NCBI GenBank assembly: GCA_047605645.1
Contig: JASGFJ010000018.1
Coordinates: 1 to 64,000 of the forward strand
Direction of reading: 5' to 3'
DNA length: 64,000 nucleotides
Origin: UBA1309 sp047605645
GTDB taxonomy: Bacteria > Bacteroidota > Bacteroidia > Bacteroidales > Dysgonomonadaceae
Positions 27,697 to 36,345 of the stretch are shown here, in pieces. The position numbers and the translations under genes were made by a program. A model generated the notes under the pieces. The model did not search any database. It was given only the letters and a program-made list of their open reading frames with translations, and had not been told where the DNA came from. The first letter of the stretch is position 1, and each line of letters begins with the position of its first letter.

Positions 27697-28069
27697 CTTC
27701 GATTTAAAATCTAGTTATGATTTAATAATATTGAGAGTTTTTTATATTGAATGACCTTTCATAAATATTGCTTTCGTTGCAAGATTTTACTTCGGAAAAA
27801 TTCTCCCTTTTACAGCCAACCTTATTTACAGAACGATAAAAATGTTAATAATTGGCTCAAGAGAAAAAAATACCCATCATCTCCATCGTTCATCCTGTTA
27901 TAAAATGAGTATTTTTGCAACCCTGCAAAATTACAAAATAAAAGTCTTGTAAGGCGAACTTTAATCCAATAAAATCAAGCCAAAACAGACGAATTGGTAT
28001 ACAAAAAACCGGATTTTCTGAGCACTCCGGGATTATAAACTCAGAATATACATTTTATTTAATTTTTTT
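27697..28069. other. Divergent intergenic region CoA-transferase / miaB
   Basis: 373 AT-rich bases without a gene. A plus-strand TATTTTTG at 27910-27917 fits the -7 consensus and may serve miaB, leaving a leader of about 150 nt. No good -33 partner is seen, and no clear minus-strand promoter was found. Confidence 0.45.
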
Positions 28070-29461
28070 ATGGACATGACAAAAGGACTGGACTTTAAAT
28101 CCACGACTCAAAATGAAGAAAAGAAATTGTTTATCGAAACCTATGGTTGCCAGATGAATGTGGCTGACAGCGAAGTGGTAGCTTCCATTATGGGAATGAG
28201 CGGATTTACCGTCACCGATAAACTAGAAGAAGCCAATGCGGTTTTCGTAAACACCTGCTCGGTACGCGACAATGCCGAACAGCGGGTCGTGCAGCGCCTT
28301 GAGTATTTCAACGCTATCAAGAAGAAAAAAAACAAGGAGATGATTATCGGCGTATTGGGATGTATGGCCGAACGCGTCAAAGAAGAACTGGTTTCCAAAC
28401 ACCGCGTAGACGTCGTGGTAGGGCCGGATGCCTACCTTGACCTGCCCAGCCTGATTGCATCTGCCGAACAGGGAGAGAAAGCAGTGAATGTACAGCTTTC
28501 CAAAACAGAAACTTACAAGGATGTTATCCCGATGAAAATCGGAGGAAACACCATCTCGGGATTTATCTCCATCATGCGAGGTTGTGACAAATTTTGTACC
28601 TACTGCATTGTTCCTTTTACCCGAGGAAGAGAGCGCAGCCGTGAACCGCAAAGTATCCTCAATGAGCTGATCGATTTACGGGACAAAGGCTTTAAAGAGG
28701 TCACCGTGTTGGGACAAAACGTAAATTCCTACCGCTTCACCGATACGGACGGGACAGAAGTAGACTTCCCTGCGCTACTGGATATGCTTGCCCGGACAGC
28801 ACCCGACATGCGCATTCGCTTCACGACTTCTCACCCCAGAGACATGACCGACGAGACGCTGGAAATGATTGCCAAACACCCGAACATCTGTAATTTTATC
28901 CACTTGCCGGTACAATCGGGCAGCAGCCGGATGCTCAAAATCATGAACAGGAAATACGATCGGGAATGGTATCTCGAACGCATCGCTGCCATCAAACGGA
29001 TTATTCCGGACTGCGGATTATCGACCGATATCATGTGTGGATATCACGATGAGCGTGAAGAGGATCAGCAAGAAACTCTATCTTTGATGCGCGAAGTGGG
29101 ATTCGACTCTGCCTTTATGTTTAAATATTCGGAACGCCCCGGCACTTATGCTGCCAAAAAGCTGGAAGACAATATCCCGGAAGATATAAAAATAAAACGG
29201 TTGCAGGAAATCATCGAACTTCAAAACCAATTGTCGAAAGAAAGCAATGAACGCGATTTAGGCAAAACATTTGAAGTACTGATCGAGGGATTTTCGAAAC
29301 GATCACGCGAACATCTATTCGGCAGAACCCAACAAAACAAAGTGGTCATCTTCCCGAAAGGAGAGCATCGCGTCGGACAATTTGTGCACGTGAAAATTAC
29401 AAGCAGCACTTCGGCCACCCTCCTGGGTGAAACGGTTGCGGCATCTGAAGTAAAATCCTAA
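28070..29461 (+). CDS. miaB: tRNA-2-methylthio-N6-dimethylallyladenosine synthase
   Basis: 463 residues. The methylthiotransferase adds a methylthio group to i6A37 of tRNAs. The N-terminal UPF0004 domain has the auxiliary cluster cysteines C27 (YGCQMN), C63 (NTCSVRDNAE) and C98 (VLGCMAER). The radical SAM motif C172-x3-C176-x2-C179 lies in RGCDKFCTYCIVPFTRG, and a C-terminal TRAM domain (about 395-458) completes it. Start choice between Met1 and Met3 is open. A terminator follows. Confidence 0.95.
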   Translation: MDMTKGLDFKSTTQNEEKKLFIETYGCQMNVADSEVVASIMGMSGFTVTDKLEEANAVFVNTCSVRDNAEQRVVQRLEYFNAIKKKKNKEMIIGVLGCMAERVKEELVSKHRVDVVVGPDAYLDLPSLIASAEQGEKAVNVQLSKTETYKDVIPMKIGGNTISGFISIMRGCDKFCTYCIVPFTRGRERSREPQSILNELIDLRDKGFKEVTVLGQNVNSYRFTDTDGTEVDFPALLDMLARTAPDMRIRFTTSHPRDMTDETLEMIAKHPNICNFIHLPVQSGSSRMLKIMNRKYDREWYLERIAAIKRIIPDCGLSTDIMCGYHDEREEDQQETLSLMREVGFDSAFMFKYSERPGTYAAKKLEDNIPEDIKIKRLQEIIELQNQLSKESNERDLGKTFEVLIEGFSKRSREHLFGRTQQNKVVIFPKGEHRVGQFVHVKITSSTSATLLGETVAASEVKS

Positions 29462-29492
29462 AAAACGGGCATTAACAAAGGTATTTTAATCC

Positions 29493-29540
29493 AAAAGAAT
29501 CTGGATTTTATAAACAAAAAACAGATTCTTTTGTTTATAA
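29493..29540 (+). terminator. Terminator after miaB with an overlapping alternative hairpin
   Basis: AAAAGAATCTG (29493-29503) pairs with CAGATTCTTTT (29522-29532), an 11-bp perfect stem. A second perfect 12-bp inverted repeat, TTATAAACAAAA (29508-29519) / TTTTGTTTATAA (29529-29540), shares bases 29529-29532. Both cannot form fully at once. Confidence 0.6.
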
Positions 29541-29573
29541 ACTAAAGTTTAACTCAAATAAAACGAAATTGAC

Positions 29574-29762
29574 ATGAAAAAATCAAATGTATGGCTTGGA
29601 TTAGCTATTGGTGCGGCAATTGGTACCGCAATCGGGTTTGTGGTTGCATCCGATAAAAAAGAAGAATGGCTGGAAGACGTAAGCAACCTCGTGGACAAAG
29701 TGAAAGACGGCGTAAAAGACGCTATCTCAAAGGGCAAAAAAGCAATAGAGGAAACTGAATAA
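29574..29762 (+). CDS. YtxH-domain small membrane protein
   Basis: 62 residues. A glycine-rich membrane segment (GLAIGAAIGTAIGFVVA, about 8-25) is followed by a charged amphipathic helix ending KGKKAIEETE, the pattern of the YtxH family. In other bacteria the family is linked to general stress. First of three tightly packed genes (5-base gap, then an 8-base overlap). Confidence 0.8.
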   Translation: MKKSNVWLGLAIGAAIGTAIGFVVASDKKEEWLEDVSNLVDKVKDGVKDAISKGKKAIEETE

Positions 29763-29766
29763 CACT

Positions 29767-30147
29767 ATGGAAGAAAGAAGGCCGGGCGATGTAACTTTAA
29801 AGGGGTTGATTGACCAAATCAAAACGGAAGTGACCGATTATGTAGAACTCCGCCTCCAGCTCATGAAACTGGAAGCAACGGAGAAAGGCAGCATCATCTC
29901 TTCTTTTGTTGTATACATCCTTTTTATCGCATTCATCACTTTGCTGATTACCATCTTCGTACTGACAACATTGGCGGTGACTATCACCATGTTGACAAGC
30001 AGTCTGATAATCGGCTTTGCCTCTGTGACAGGACTTATTATCCTCAGTTTGATTGTGGTCGTACTGAAAGGGCCTTTCATTCGCAAGAAGTTGACAAACA
30101 CGATTATCTCACTGCTTAGAAAACTAGAAAAAGAGAACGATGATTAA
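29767..30147 (+). CDS. Holin-X-like (superfamily III) membrane protein
   Basis: 126 residues. An N-terminal amphipathic helix (IKTEVTDYVELRLQLMKLEA) precedes two membrane segments (about 45-70 and 78-100) and a basic/acidic tail. The layout matches the Actinobacterial Holin-X / phage-holin-family proteins common in non-phage operons with YtxH. No phage genes are nearby, so a lytic role is unlikely and an envelope role is more plausible. Confidence 0.72.
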   Translation: MEERRPGDVTLKGLIDQIKTEVTDYVELRLQLMKLEATEKGSIISSFVVYILFIAFITLLITIFVLTTLAVTITMLTSSLIIGFASVTGLIILSLIVVVLKGPFIRKKLTNTIISLLRKLEKENDD

Positions 30148-30625
30148 AATAAAAAATCTCACTCCGCTGGAAGAACTGCGAGCAGAGAAGCGCATATTGA
30201 AGGACTCTTGCAAAAAGCAAGAGGCTAGAATGCAGAAAACGTTTGAATTTCTGGAAGATAACATTGTCCCTCTTACATTGAAAACAGCAGCCGGCGCTTT
30301 TAGCCCCGCAAGCCTTATTGGAGGAAGTTTTGCCCAACCATCAGGATCGACTCAGAAATCAGGTTTTATTTCCGGCCTTATGCCCAAAGGTCTTCTGGCA
30401 TTTGCCGCCAGAACCGCTTTAGGCTTACTCATCGGCAAGAAAGCAGGCAGCAGTAAGAATAGTCCTACCGGAAATGCCGCAACAAGTATAGCGACCAAAA
30501 TCGCAGGAAAAGCTTTCCCGATTGCCATCCCGGTGGCAACAATTGCCTGGAAACTTACGAAACCTTACATAACCTCTTATGCAAAGAAAAAGGCTCTTTC
30601 TTTATTTAAAAGAAAAAAGAAATAG
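30140..30625 (+). CDS. Uncharacterised membrane-associated protein of the YtxH/holin operon
   Basis: 161 residues that I do not recognise. The N-terminal 50 residues are charged (LEELRAEKRILKDSCKKQE). The middle is rich in Ala, Gly and Ser with two weakly hydrophobic segments (LLAFAARTALGLLIGKKAG; AFPIAIPVATIAWKL). The C-terminus is a polybasic tail ending KRKKK. The start overlaps the holin-like gene by 8 bases, so it belongs to the same operon. It may be membrane-anchored and bind acidic surfaces. No enzyme motif is visible. Confidence 0.75.
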   Translation: MIKIKNLTPLEELRAEKRILKDSCKKQEARMQKTFEFLEDNIVPLTLKTAAGAFSPASLIGGSFAQPSGSTQKSGFISGLMPKGLLAFAARTALGLLIGKKAGSSKNSPTGNAATSIATKIAGKAFPIAIPVATIAWKLTKPYITSYAKKKALSLFKRKKK

Positions 30626-30660
30626 CGAATCTTTCTAATCAAAAACTGAAGTAAAACTAA

Positions 30661-30703
30661 AAAAAATCCCTTGTTCTGCACAAAGACAGTTCAAGGGATT
30701 TTT
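30661..30703 (+). terminator. Terminator of the YtxH operon
   Basis: 12-bp perfect stem AAAAATCCCTTG (30662-30673) / CAAGGGATTTTT (30692-30703). Confidence 0.8.
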
Positions 30704-30735
30704 AGTATATCTATTCGGTGTAAGCACCTCCGGAA

Positions 30736-30966
30736 TTATCGGCTGCGGTATTCTTTCAGAGCATAATAACAAATATTCGCATTATGCAGCTTCTCCACCA
30801 TTGTATTGCGACGGAATACATCGTTCTTTCCGTTTTTCACATGAGAGCCTTTCCGCCCGAAACACGCCGCCGGTTCATAAAGAAACGGATTTCGAATCAT
30901 CTGTTGAGAAATCCACAGATCGTACATGTCGATTTCCGGCTCGATAAGAATCCATTTTTACAATTA
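30736..30966 (-). CDS. Possible small or remnant ORF downstream of ppc
   Basis: An open frame of about 76 residues begins after a stop near 30968 and includes WILIEPEIDMYDLW, NPFLYEPAACFGRKGSHV and YALKEYRSR at its end. Composition looks protein-like, but the only ATG (30927) would leave 63 residues. I cannot assign a family. It may be a decayed C-terminal fragment or chance. Confidence 0.25.
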
Positions 30967-30983
30967 TCCGGCAAGGCTGCAAA

Positions 30984-33617
30984 TTACCCGGTATTACGCG
31001 TTCCCGCAGCAATGCCCGAGATAGTAACCATCAATGCTTGCTCAAGTTCCGGCAAAGATTCTTCTCTTCTCCGGCTTCTATAAAGCAATTCTACCTGAAG
31101 CAGGTTCAGAGGATCGGTGTAAATATTCCTGACGGCAACAGAGCTTGCCACTTCCGGTAGATTCTCCATCAAGCTCTTATCGTGAGCTATATCCAACACC
31201 GTTTGTATATCTTCTTTCAATTGTTGTCGCAAATAATCTCCCAGATAAAGCAGATTCTCATCTACTAGACGCTGATCGTAATAGGAAGAAATACGGGTAT
31301 CTGTTTTTGCAAATACCATTTCCAGCATACTGATACGGGTCTTGAAAAATGGCCAATCCTTATACATAGCTTCCAGCTTATCCATTTTTCCACCTTCAAT
31401 CAGTTGCCGCAAAGCTTTTCCTGCACCTAACCAAGCGGGAAGCATCAGACGGTTTTGCGACCATCCGAATATCCACGGAATAGCTCTCAGGCTCTCGACA
31501 CCACCATTGGGTCGTCTTTTTGCGGGACGGGAGCCCAGTGGAAGTTTCGCCAGCTCCGCTTCAGGAGTAGCCTGATAGAAATAGGGGATAAAATCGGGTG
31601 TACCCCGGACAATACCCTGATATTCCTTGCAGGAAACATCAGATAATTCGTCCATCACTTCACGCCATTCATTCTTGGGTACAGGCGGAGGAAGGAGGTT
31701 CGCTTCCAATATAGCATCGACATACAGATTAAGAGTTGTCACGGCCACTTTGGGTAAACCAAGTTTGAAGCGGATCATTTCTCCTTGTTCCGTTACACGC
31801 AGCCCTCCTTTAAGCGAACCGGGAGGCTGAGAGAATAAGGCATCCTGAGCCGGTGCACCGCCTCGTCCGATTGTTCCGCCTCGTCCATGAAACAAAGTCA
31901 ATGTGATGCCGGCCTCTTCGCTCAATCCGATTAAAGCCTCCTGTGCTCTGTATTGAGCCCATCCCGCAGCAATTGCTCCCGCATCTTTGGCAGAATCGGA
32001 GTAGCCAATCATCACCATCTGACGGTTATTGATCACTCCCCGGTACCAATTGATGGCGAAAAGCTGCTTCATAATGCTTTCCGCATTGTTCAAGTCGTTG
32101 AGTGTCTCAAACAAAGGAGCAACGGGTAAGGTATAAGGTGTTCCGGCTTCTTTCAGCAGAAGATGTACTGCCAATATATCAGAAGGAGTACGGGTCATCG
32201 AAATCACATAGGCAGCAACCGCTTCACGCGGTGTTGCTGCAATAACCCGACAAGTATCAAGCACCTCTTTTGTTTCGGGTGTCGGATTCCAGTTCAGAGG
32301 AATTAACGGGCGTTTAGAGTTTAATTCCCGAATAAGGAATGCCTGCTTTTCATCCTCCGACCAGCTTTCGTAATCTCCTAAACCCAGATAACGGGTGAGT
32401 TCGGACAAAGCTTCTGTGTGGCGGGTACTTTCCTGACGAATATCGACCTTCACCAGCGTCACACCAAAGCAGCAGACGCGGCGCAGGGTATCCAGCAGGT
32501 GGTCATTGGCAATCATGGCCATTCCGGATTCAACCAACGAGACATAGCTATGATAGAGCGGCTCCCAGAGTTGTTCGGTTTCAGTAATAATATCTTTGGG
32601 TTCAACCGGACGGTTATCCAGAAGTGCATCCAGGTAATGGATCGTATTTTGAAGCTTAGTCCGGAGGACTTTCATGTATTCGCGATAAGGCTCCTGCGTA
32701 TCGCTTCCGACCAGACGACGAAACTCGTCCGTACACAAGGCCATAGACAATTCAGTGACAAGCACCTGGATATCTTTCAAAAAAAGAGTCGCTGCCCGAT
32801 GACGGCTACGCAGAAGCACCTCAGAAGTGACAACAGCCGTTACATTCGGATTCCCGTCTCTATCGCTCCCCATCCATGTAGTGAACTGAATCGGGTGTGC
32901 ATTCACCGGGAAGGAAAATCCGACCACCTCCTTCATTTGTTCATCAAGTTCACGAATAAAAGCAGGAACGGCATCCCAGAGACTCGATTCAATGACATCA
33001 TATCCCCATTTAGCTTCCTCAATAGGAGTAGGACGGTTTTGCCGAATCTCATCCGTAAACCAATATTGCGTAATTATCTGCTTTAATCTACGCAGGATTT
33101 GTTGTTTTTCATAATCCACCAAATCGTCGTGATCAAGTTCATGCAGACAGGCATTCACTTCGTTCAGTTTATTAATCAGCGATCTTCTGTTAATCTCTGT
33201 AGGATGAGCAGTCAACACCAAATCTATCGAAATATCGGATATCGCTTTTTTAAACTGTTCGTCAGAAACGCCTCCTTCTTTCAGTTTAAAATACACTTCT
33301 TTCAGATTAACAGGATTGACCGCAGCCGAACCATGAGTCGAAATTCCCTCATATTGTTCTGCCGTATTGGATAGATTGAGAAATTGGTTGAAAGCTTTGG
33401 CTATCGGAAGAATCTCTTTATCGGGCAGGTTCTGAAGAGTCTGCACCAATTTAGTCCGTTGACTGTCATCACCCGAATGGGAAGTTTTAGACATTTGCCT
33501 AACAGATTCCAGAAGTTCATAGGTTTGCTCTCCCATGGACTCTTTCACCACCTCTCCAAGCATCTGACCAAGCATATTGATATTTTTGCTTTTCAGTGAG
33601 TGTTTCTTTTCCTTCAT
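30984..33617 (-). CDS. ppc: Phosphoenolpyruvate carboxylase
   Basis: 877 residues from the ATG at 33617. A longer frame from 33695 adds 26 residues without family character. It carboxylates PEP to oxaloacetate, feeding the reductive branch to fumarate and succinate. Visible are LTAHPTE with catalytic His138, the FHGRGGTIGRGG loop, GYSDSAKDAG with its lysine, and the invariant C-terminal RNTG. Length is close to the E. coli enzyme (883). It stands alone, 160 bases downstream of the LuxR-type gene. Confidence 0.96.
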   Translation of the reverse strand: MKEKKHSLKSKNINMLGQMLGEVVKESMGEQTYELLESVRQMSKTSHSGDDSQRTKLVQTLQNLPDKEILPIAKAFNQFLNLSNTAEQYEGISTHGSAAVNPVNLKEVYFKLKEGGVSDEQFKKAISDISIDLVLTAHPTEINRRSLINKLNEVNACLHELDHDDLVDYEKQQILRRLKQIITQYWFTDEIRQNRPTPIEEAKWGYDVIESSLWDAVPAFIRELDEQMKEVVGFSFPVNAHPIQFTTWMGSDRDGNPNVTAVVTSEVLLRSRHRAATLFLKDIQVLVTELSMALCTDEFRRLVGSDTQEPYREYMKVLRTKLQNTIHYLDALLDNRPVEPKDIITETEQLWEPLYHSYVSLVESGMAMIANDHLLDTLRRVCCFGVTLVKVDIRQESTRHTEALSELTRYLGLGDYESWSEDEKQAFLIRELNSKRPLIPLNWNPTPETKEVLDTCRVIAATPREAVAAYVISMTRTPSDILAVHLLLKEAGTPYTLPVAPLFETLNDLNNAESIMKQLFAINWYRGVINNRQMVMIGYSDSAKDAGAIAAGWAQYRAQEALIGLSEEAGITLTLFHGRGGTIGRGGAPAQDALFSQPPGSLKGGLRVTEQGEMIRFKLGLPKVAVTTLNLYVDAILEANLLPPPVPKNEWREVMDELSDVSCKEYQGIVRGTPDFIPYFYQATPEAELAKLPLGSRPAKRRPNGGVESLRAIPWIFGWSQNRLMLPAWLGAGKALRQLIEGGKMDKLEAMYKDWPFFKTRISMLEMVFAKTDTRISSYYDQRLVDENLLYLGDYLRQQLKEDIQTVLDIAHDKSLMENLPEVASSVAVRNIYTDPLNLLQVELLYRSRRREESLPELEQALMVTISGIAAGTRNTG

Positions 33618-33777
33618 AAAAACATACTTATATTGTGATATACATAGTAAAGAATATGAAAAAAATATCTTTTCCGGTGCCTCTACAACGAGCACTAAAT
33701 ATTATTCCAAATCATTCTTTTACCATTCGTAAAGTTAAATAAAATATGGGTATAAAAAACCCAAACCAAAGAAAGAT

Positions 33778-34662
33778 TTACCAATCAATCGCATCCGACA
33801 TGGACATATAACCATGGCTAATGCAGTAAAAGGTGAGCCCGGAAACTGTTTTAATACCCAATTTTGCCGTAATATTCTTTCGATGGGAAAGTACGGTATT
33901 AAGACTTATGCCCAGTTTATCCGCAATTTCCTTATTGATATAGCCTGCAGCCACAAGTTTCAGAACATCCAGTTCTCGACTGGTCAGCTCTTTGTTTGGG
34001 GAAGAATCGGAAGCATGTACGTCATCCGCAATCATCTCTCTCCAGTTGTCTATTCCGGCTTTCTTCAGTTCTATAATTTTCGGATAAAGAATTTTATCAC
34101 GGATTCGCTCATGCACGACCAATTCGCGCCACAAACTGTCGAGGCTGAAAAACACAGCATAAGCCAGATTTTCATTAAAGTTTCCTGACAAATGTTTGAT
34201 AAGTATATTTTTTAGGTCAGACAATAAAGACGAAAGGTGTTCTTCCTGAATCTCTTCGATATCGGAATTTGCAACATATAATTTCTTGAATTTATCAAAA
34301 AGTCGGCGAATCAACAACAACTGCTGGTTGGACGGATCACTCATCGCGATAAAAGCATTGAGATGCTTTTCTACATTCACGATCTGCACATTCACCGTAT
34401 AGGCATGCACTTGAGCCAGATACCCGACAATCTGGGAAATATCGAATGTCTGTAATTTCTTCTCCGGAAAATAATCCTCATCCACAAAAGTATTAAGCAG
34501 TGTCAGAAAGAAATCACAGTGAATGGAATGAGCCGTGCAAACCTCTCCTATCGTTTGTTCTCCCATTCCCAACCGGATTCCGAAACGATAGATAAACGGG
34601 ATCAACAGATGATTTTCGATAACAACATCCGACAACAAGGTATCCCTATGCAACAAAGCCAT
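33778..34662 (-). CDS. LuxR-type regulator with RIC/hemerythrin-like sensory region
   Basis: 294 residues. The C-terminal 226-272 is a LuxR/NarL helix-turn-helix (ELTSRELDVLKLVAAGYINK, then EIADKLGISLNTVLSHRKNI). The N-terminal about 1-60 resembles the ScdA/RIC N-terminal domain (LIPFIYRFGIRLGMGEQTIG then EVC), but without the vicinal cysteines. The region 75-200 is all-helical with His85, His100, His184 and VVHERIRDKILYPKI, resembling a hemerythrin fold. This suggests a diiron or redox/NO sensor joined to a DNA-binding domain. There is no receiver domain. The gene is 10 bases after terC on the same strand. Confidence 0.75.
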   Translation of the reverse strand: MALLHRDTLLSDVVIENHLLIPFIYRFGIRLGMGEQTIGEVCTAHSIHCDFFLTLLNTFVDEDYFPEKKLQTFDISQIVGYLAQVHAYTVNVQIVNVEKHLNAFIAMSDPSNQQLLLIRRLFDKFKKLYVANSDIEEIQEEHLSSLLSDLKNILIKHLSGNFNENLAYAVFFSLDSLWRELVVHERIRDKILYPKIIELKKAGIDNWREMIADDVHASDSSPNKELTSRELDVLKLVAAGYINKEIADKLGISLNTVLSHRKNITAKLGIKTVSGLTFYCISHGYMSMSDAIDW

Positions 34663-34672
34663 TTTTTATATC

Positions 34673-35521
34673 TTATTTTGTTTGATTTTTATCATGTTCA
34701 TCCAGCATTCTGGAATCTCTAAGCTGAACAGGCTCTTTCGAGTTTTTCCGCATCTTCATATTGAAAAACTCAACTAACAACGAGAATGCAATAGCGAAAT
34801 AAATATATCCTTTGGGGATTTCAGTCACTTCTACTCCCAACAGGTTCACATGCGCCAGATGAGAAGCTTCAGCGAGCAACATCACCCCTATCAGAATGAG
34901 AAACGACAAGCCAAGCATCTGAATAGTCGGATGCGTATTCACGAAACGGCTGACCGGACCTGAAAAGACCAGCATGATAACCACTGAGATTACCACCGCC
35001 AATACCATCACGGACATAGCACCGGCATATCCAAAATCGCGGAAGCTGACTAAACCGACGGCCGTGAGAACACTATCGAACGAGAAGACAATATCAAGAA
35101 CAACTATCTGTGCAATAACGCCCCAGAAGTTGCTCTTTTGTTTGTTCAGCGAGACCGATTCCTCCTCGCCCTCCAACTTATGATGTATTTCGGAAACGCT
35201 TTTGTATAATAAGAACAAACCTCCCAGAAGTATAATGACACTTTGCCCTGACACCCCGGCATGAAGCCAATCGGTATCTATTACATAAAACGGCTCGGTG
35301 AGTTTCATCAACAGCGATATACAAAACAACAGGCCTATCCGAAACAACATGGCCAGCAGTAATCCCGTTCTACGGGCTTTCGGCTGTTCGTGTTCGGGAA
35401 GCCGTCCGGAAACAATAGACAAGAAAACAATATTATCCACCCCTAATACAATTTCGAGGAAGGTCAATGTCAACAAAGCCATCCAAGCAGCAGGATGTAG
35501 AAAGATTTCTAAGAATTCCAT
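34673..35521 (-). CDS. TerC-family integral membrane protein
   Basis: 282 residues with about seven membrane spans. The family-defining acidic motifs are present: FLEIVLGVDNIVFLS near 22-36 and VLDIVFSFDSVLTAVGL near 140-160. TerC/Alx proteins are implicated in manganese export and metal homeostasis during secretion of metalloproteins. The paired Asp residues in the membrane are the probable metal ligands. It sits in a minus-strand run serB - SpoU methylase - terC - luxR type gene with gaps of 23, 36 and 10 bases. Confidence 0.92.
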   Translation of the reverse strand: MEFLEIFLHPAAWMALLTLTFLEIVLGVDNIVFLSIVSGRLPEHEQPKARRTGLLLAMLFRIGLLFCISLLMKLTEPFYVIDTDWLHAGVSGQSVIILLGGLFLLYKSVSEIHHKLEGEEESVSLNKQKSNFWGVIAQIVVLDIVFSFDSVLTAVGLVSFRDFGYAGAMSVMVLAVVISVVIMLVFSGPVSRFVNTHPTIQMLGLSFLILIGVMLLAEASHLAHVNLLGVEVTEIPKGYIYFAIAFSLLVEFFNMKMRKNSKEPVQLRDSRMLDEHDKNQTK

Positions 35522-35557
35522 ATAATCCTATTCGCTATTATTTAATCATTTAATCAT

Positions 35558-36322
35558 TTATTTGAAATTGCCGGTACTCCGGCGTCGGAATTCGGCACAC
35601 ACAATCGCTGTAGCAACAGCTACATTAAGCGATTCGGAGCTACTCCTGTCTGCGGGAAAAGTCGGAATATACAGTTTGTTCGTGACAAGCTGTTCTATTT
35701 CGGGGCGGATTCCATTGCCCTCATTTCCCATCAGGATGATCCCATTGGGGGACAAGGCCGTCCCATACATATCCTCTCCGTCCAGAAATGTCCCGTAAAC
35801 AGGGATTCGGGGATGATTTCCCAACCATTCCTTCAGGTCAAGATAATGCACTCTTACCCGTGATAATGCTCCCATAGTAGCCTGTACTACTTTTGGGTTA
35901 AATGCATCGGCGGTATCGAAAGAGCAAAGAATATCTTCGATTCCATACCAGTCGGCCAACCGAATGATTGTTCCCAGATTACCGGGATCCTGTATGCCAT
36001 CAAGCATCAGCGTCAGAGACTGCTCCCAGGAAACTGTATCGAAGCGGTACCTTGGTATAACAAAAATACCAAGAACTTGTTGTGGCGTTTTCAAAAAACT
36101 AGCTTTCTTCAGCTCATCTTCGGTGACCTCAATCAGTTCATCTACGGGAGGAATCTTGTTGTCACGAAGATAACCGGAAGTGGCCAGCAACAAGCGACAA
36201 GACATTACGGAAAGCAATTCCGTTACCATCTTGTTCCCCTCTGCAACGAAAACACCTTCTTCCGTACGTCCCTTTTTATCTTTCAGGGACTGGATGTATT
36301 TTATTTTATTTTTACTGAGCAT
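35558..36322 (-). CDS. SpoU/TrmH-family RNA 2'-O-methyltransferase
   Basis: 254 residues. An N-terminal substrate-binding domain (SKNKIKYIQSLKDKKGR) precedes a SPOUT knot with motif 1 DGIQDPGNLGTIIRLADWYG, motif 2 ILMGNEGNGI, and motif 3 IPTFPADRSSSESLNVAVA. These are full SpoU signatures with the catalytic Arg and Ser/Asn residues present. It modifies ribose in rRNA or tRNA; the target position cannot be read from sequence. It follows serB closely. Confidence 0.93.
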   Translation of the reverse strand: MLSKNKIKYIQSLKDKKGRTEEGVFVAEGNKMVTELLSVMSCRLLLATSGYLRDNKIPPVDELIEVTEDELKKASFLKTPQQVLGIFVIPRYRFDTVSWEQSLTLMLDGIQDPGNLGTIIRLADWYGIEDILCSFDTADAFNPKVVQATMGALSRVRVHYLDLKEWLGNHPRIPVYGTFLDGEDMYGTALSPNGIILMGNEGNGIRPEIEQLVTNKLYIPTFPADRSSSESLNVAVATAIVCAEFRRRSTGNFK

Positions 36323-36345
36323 TCTTCCTTTATGGCTGCTTCATT

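Noticed and set aside
33618..33695. 26-residue N-terminal extension of ppc
   Set aside because: Not family-like; the Met at 33617 gives the expected length.
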